Shown here one piece after another: positions 5,894 to 7,287 of a stretch of 7,287 nt of DNA (position 1 is the stretch's first letter; every line of letters starts with the position of its first letter). Source of the DNA: UBA7398 sp963978235 (GTDB taxonomy: Bacteria > Actinomycetota > Actinomycetes > Nanopelagicales > Nanopelagicaceae). The notes under the pieces are model-generated. The model was not told the DNA's origin, did no database searches, and saw nothing but the letters and a program-made list of their open reading frames with translations. A program made the translations under genes and the position numbers. The stretch covers positions 1-7,287 of the forward strand of contig CAXBQM010000060.1 of NCBI GenBank assembly GCA_963978235.1, given 5' to 3'.

Positions 5894-7234
5894 GTGAGTA
5901 AATCAATAGCACCCACTCGTCGAGCAGGAATCGACTGGGCTGCGCTCATCACCGGCCTTGGTCTTGGTCTCACGATTGCACTACAAGTGGAAACAACTAC
6001 CAAAGAAGATTGGTCTTCGGTTTACGCAATCATTACTTCCGTTTCTCGAACTTTCGCATTAGTTGGTACATATCTTGCACTTGTCGGATTATTACTCGTC
6101 GCTCGAATCCCGCTCGTTGAACGCGCAGTTGGTCATGATCGACTCGTTACTTGGCACCGAAAACTTGGACCATATTCACTCTTTCTGATTGGTTTCCATG
6201 TTCTCTTTGTTGCTTTTGGCTATGCAGGTTTAGAACAAATTCCAACCATTAAAGAGTTGTGGAAGATGGTCACACGTTTTCCATGGATGTTGCCCGCGTT
6301 CATTGGATTTATTTTCTTTATGGCAGCCGGCGTCACGTCATATAAAAAAGTACGAGCAAAAATGTCGTATGAAACGTGGTGGACGGTTCATCTTTACACT
6401 TATCTAGCAATTGCACTTTCATTTATGCACCAAGTGCTGACCGGGCCAATGTTTATGGGTCATCCACTCAATAGATTTTTCTGGAATCTTCTCTACATTA
6501 TCGTCGTCGGATCACTTCTTATTTGGCGCTTCATCCTTCCGGTTGTCCGATCACTCAAACTTGGTCTTCGCGTTGAATCAGTAAATCAAGAAGGTCCCGG
6601 TATGTACTCCATCATTATGCGTGGACGAAATGTTGAGACACTTGGCGCACAAGGTGGTCAATTCTTCGGGTGGCGTTTTCTCACCAAAGGTCATTGGTGG
6701 ATTTCACATCCTTACTCACTCTCTGCTGCGCCAACAAAGAAGTATCTTCGAATTACTGTAAAAGATTTAGGTGATCACTCAGGTTCGGTCGCTTCAATAA
6801 AGCCCGGCACTCGTGTCTTTCTCGAAGGACCGTATGGAGCATTTACCGCAGGGCGTGCATCTAAAGGCTATGTAACTCTGATCGGCGGAGGCGTGGGCAT
6901 TACACCAATCCGCGCAATTCTTGAGGAGTTTCCACCGCAATTTAATATTGATGTGATTTTCCGAGCCTCCCGCGAAGAAGACATTATTTTGCGGGACGAG
7001 TTGGATTATCTGGCAGAGCAAAAAGGTGCACGCATCCACTACTTAATCGGACCTCGTTCACTTCATCCGATGTCTGCAAAATATATTCAAAAGATCGTTC
7101 CAACCTTTAGAGATTCCGACGTATATATCTGTGGTCCTACACCTCTTGTCGATGCGGTACGTGAAGCTGCTCAAGACGTAGGAATTCCAAAGAATCGATT
7201 CCATGACGAGGCGTTTGCCTTTCATGGTGAGTGA
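5894..7234 (+). CDS. NOX/ferric-reductase-like transmembrane flavocytochrome (FRE domain plus FAD/NAD(P)H reductase)
   Basis: The protein has 446 residues from the GTG chosen by its Shine-Dalgarno; an upstream GTG at 5876 would add 6 residues. The N-terminal half has about six membrane helices (near 15-32, 54-74, 94-112, 131-147, 163-182, 197-219). Helix 3 carries His88 and His102, and helix 5 carries His166 and His179. The spacing of 13 and 12 residues is the two-heme arrangement of NADPH oxidases and Fre reductases. The C-terminal half is a ferredoxin-NADP reductase module, with FAD motif HPYSLS (272-277), nicotinamide-binding GGGVGITPI (331-339) and the CGP motif (413-415). It would pass electrons from NAD(P)H through FAD and two b-type hemes to the outer face of the membrane, to ferric iron, oxygen or a protein partner. 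No EF-hand or extra domain is seen. A new gene starts 43 nt downstream behind a strong ribosome site, likely cotranscribed. The domain call is firm; the acceptor is unknown. Confidence 0.9.
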   Translation: MSKSIAPTRRAGIDWAALITGLGLGLTIALQVETTTKEDWSSVYAIITSVSRTFALVGTYLALVGLLLVARIPLVERAVGHDRLVTWHRKLGPYSLFLIGFHVLFVAFGYAGLEQIPTIKELWKMVTRFPWMLPAFIGFIFFMAAGVTSYKKVRAKMSYETWWTVHLYTYLAIALSFMHQVLTGPMFMGHPLNRFFWNLLYIIVVGSLLIWRFILPVVRSLKLGLRVESVNQEGPGMYSIIMRGRNVETLGAQGGQFFGWRFLTKGHWWISHPYSLSAAPTKKYLRITVKDLGDHSGSVASIKPGTRVFLEGPYGAFTAGRASKGYVTLIGGGVGITPIRAILEEFPPQFNIDVIFRASREEDIILRDELDYLAEQKGARIHYLIGPRSLHPMSAKYIQKIVPTFRDSDVYICGPTPLVDAVREAAQDVGIPKNRFHDEAFAFHGE

Positions 7235-7261
7235 AATATTGAAGATGTCATTGCTGAAAAG

Positions 7262-7268
7262 TAAGGAG
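7262..7268 (+). promoter_or_regulatory. Strong Shine-Dalgarno TAAGGAG for the next gene
   Basis: TAAGGAG is a full-length match to the anti-Shine-Dalgarno complement and sits 9 nt before the ATG at 7278. It is the best ribosome site in the window, unlike the leaderless or coupled starts elsewhere, which fits an internal gene of an operon. Confidence 0.8.
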
Positions 7269-7277
7269 TAATCAGAA

Positions 7278-7287
7278 ATGAAACGAA
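7278..7287 (+). CDS. Start of a downstream gene (first three codons only, M-K-R)
   Basis: Only ATG AAA CGA and one further base are present, so the product cannot be identified from the sequence. The start is credible because of the strong Shine-Dalgarno before it and the short 43-nt gap after the flavocytochrome stop. The basic start would suit a signal or lipoprotein leader. In many actinobacteria a flavocytochrome of this kind is followed by an exported FMN-binding-domain protein and sometimes an ApbE flavin transferase; that identity is a guess from general synteny. Confidence 0.6.

Noticed and set aside
7245..7271. Eight-codon micro-ORF (MSLLKSKE) between the flavocytochrome and the next gene
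   Set aside because: Its stop falls over the Shine-Dalgarno of the next gene, it has no ribosome site of its own and no attenuator-like hairpin; probably chance.

Overview
The window looks like chromosomal DNA from a low-GC, streamlined actinobacterium. Freshwater Nanopelagicales (acI, Planktophila-like) is my best guess. This rests on protein style, moderately AT-rich codons, almost complete coding coverage, overlapping genes, and start codons placed 6-7 nt after TAnnnT boxes, as in leaderless transcription. It is inference, not a database result. I see no tRNA, rRNA, CRISPR array, insertion sequence or integrase.

From left to right there are four transcription blocks. Block 1 (minus strand) runs from about 2025 down past position 1. 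It holds a two-domain NAD(P)-binding/DUF2867 protein of the YbjT type, followed with an 8-bp overlap by the N-terminal 177 residues of a PLP-dependent group II amino-acid decarboxylase that leaves the window. Block 2 (plus strand) starts only 23 bp away. It holds a type II NADH dehydrogenase (ndh) and a GTGA-overlapping alpha/beta hydrolase. Block 3 (minus strand) is a single GMC-family flavoprotein of the ChoD-like actinobacterial type. Its 3' end overlaps the hydrolase 3' end by 99 bp. Block 4 (plus strand) is a NOX/ferric-reductase-like flavocytochrome. It is followed by a strong Shine-Dalgarno and the first three codons of another gene, which from synteny in related organisms might be an FMN-binding partner.

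Four of the five complete genes are dinucleotide- or flavin-dependent redox proteins. NDH-2 would feed NADH electrons to quinone. The flavocytochrome would carry electrons from a cytosolic nicotinamide cofactor through two hemes across the membrane. The GMC protein carries a ferredoxin-like cysteine motif that suggests electron transfer to something other than, or besides, oxygen. No single pathway linking all of them can be proved from sequence.

I did not find a clearly new defence or mobile system. The points most worth checking are the colliding divergent -10 boxes at 2032-2041, the C-x2-C-x2-C-x3-C motif in the GMC protein, the antisense overprinted hydrolase tail, and the pentapeptide repeat at the start of Ndh.
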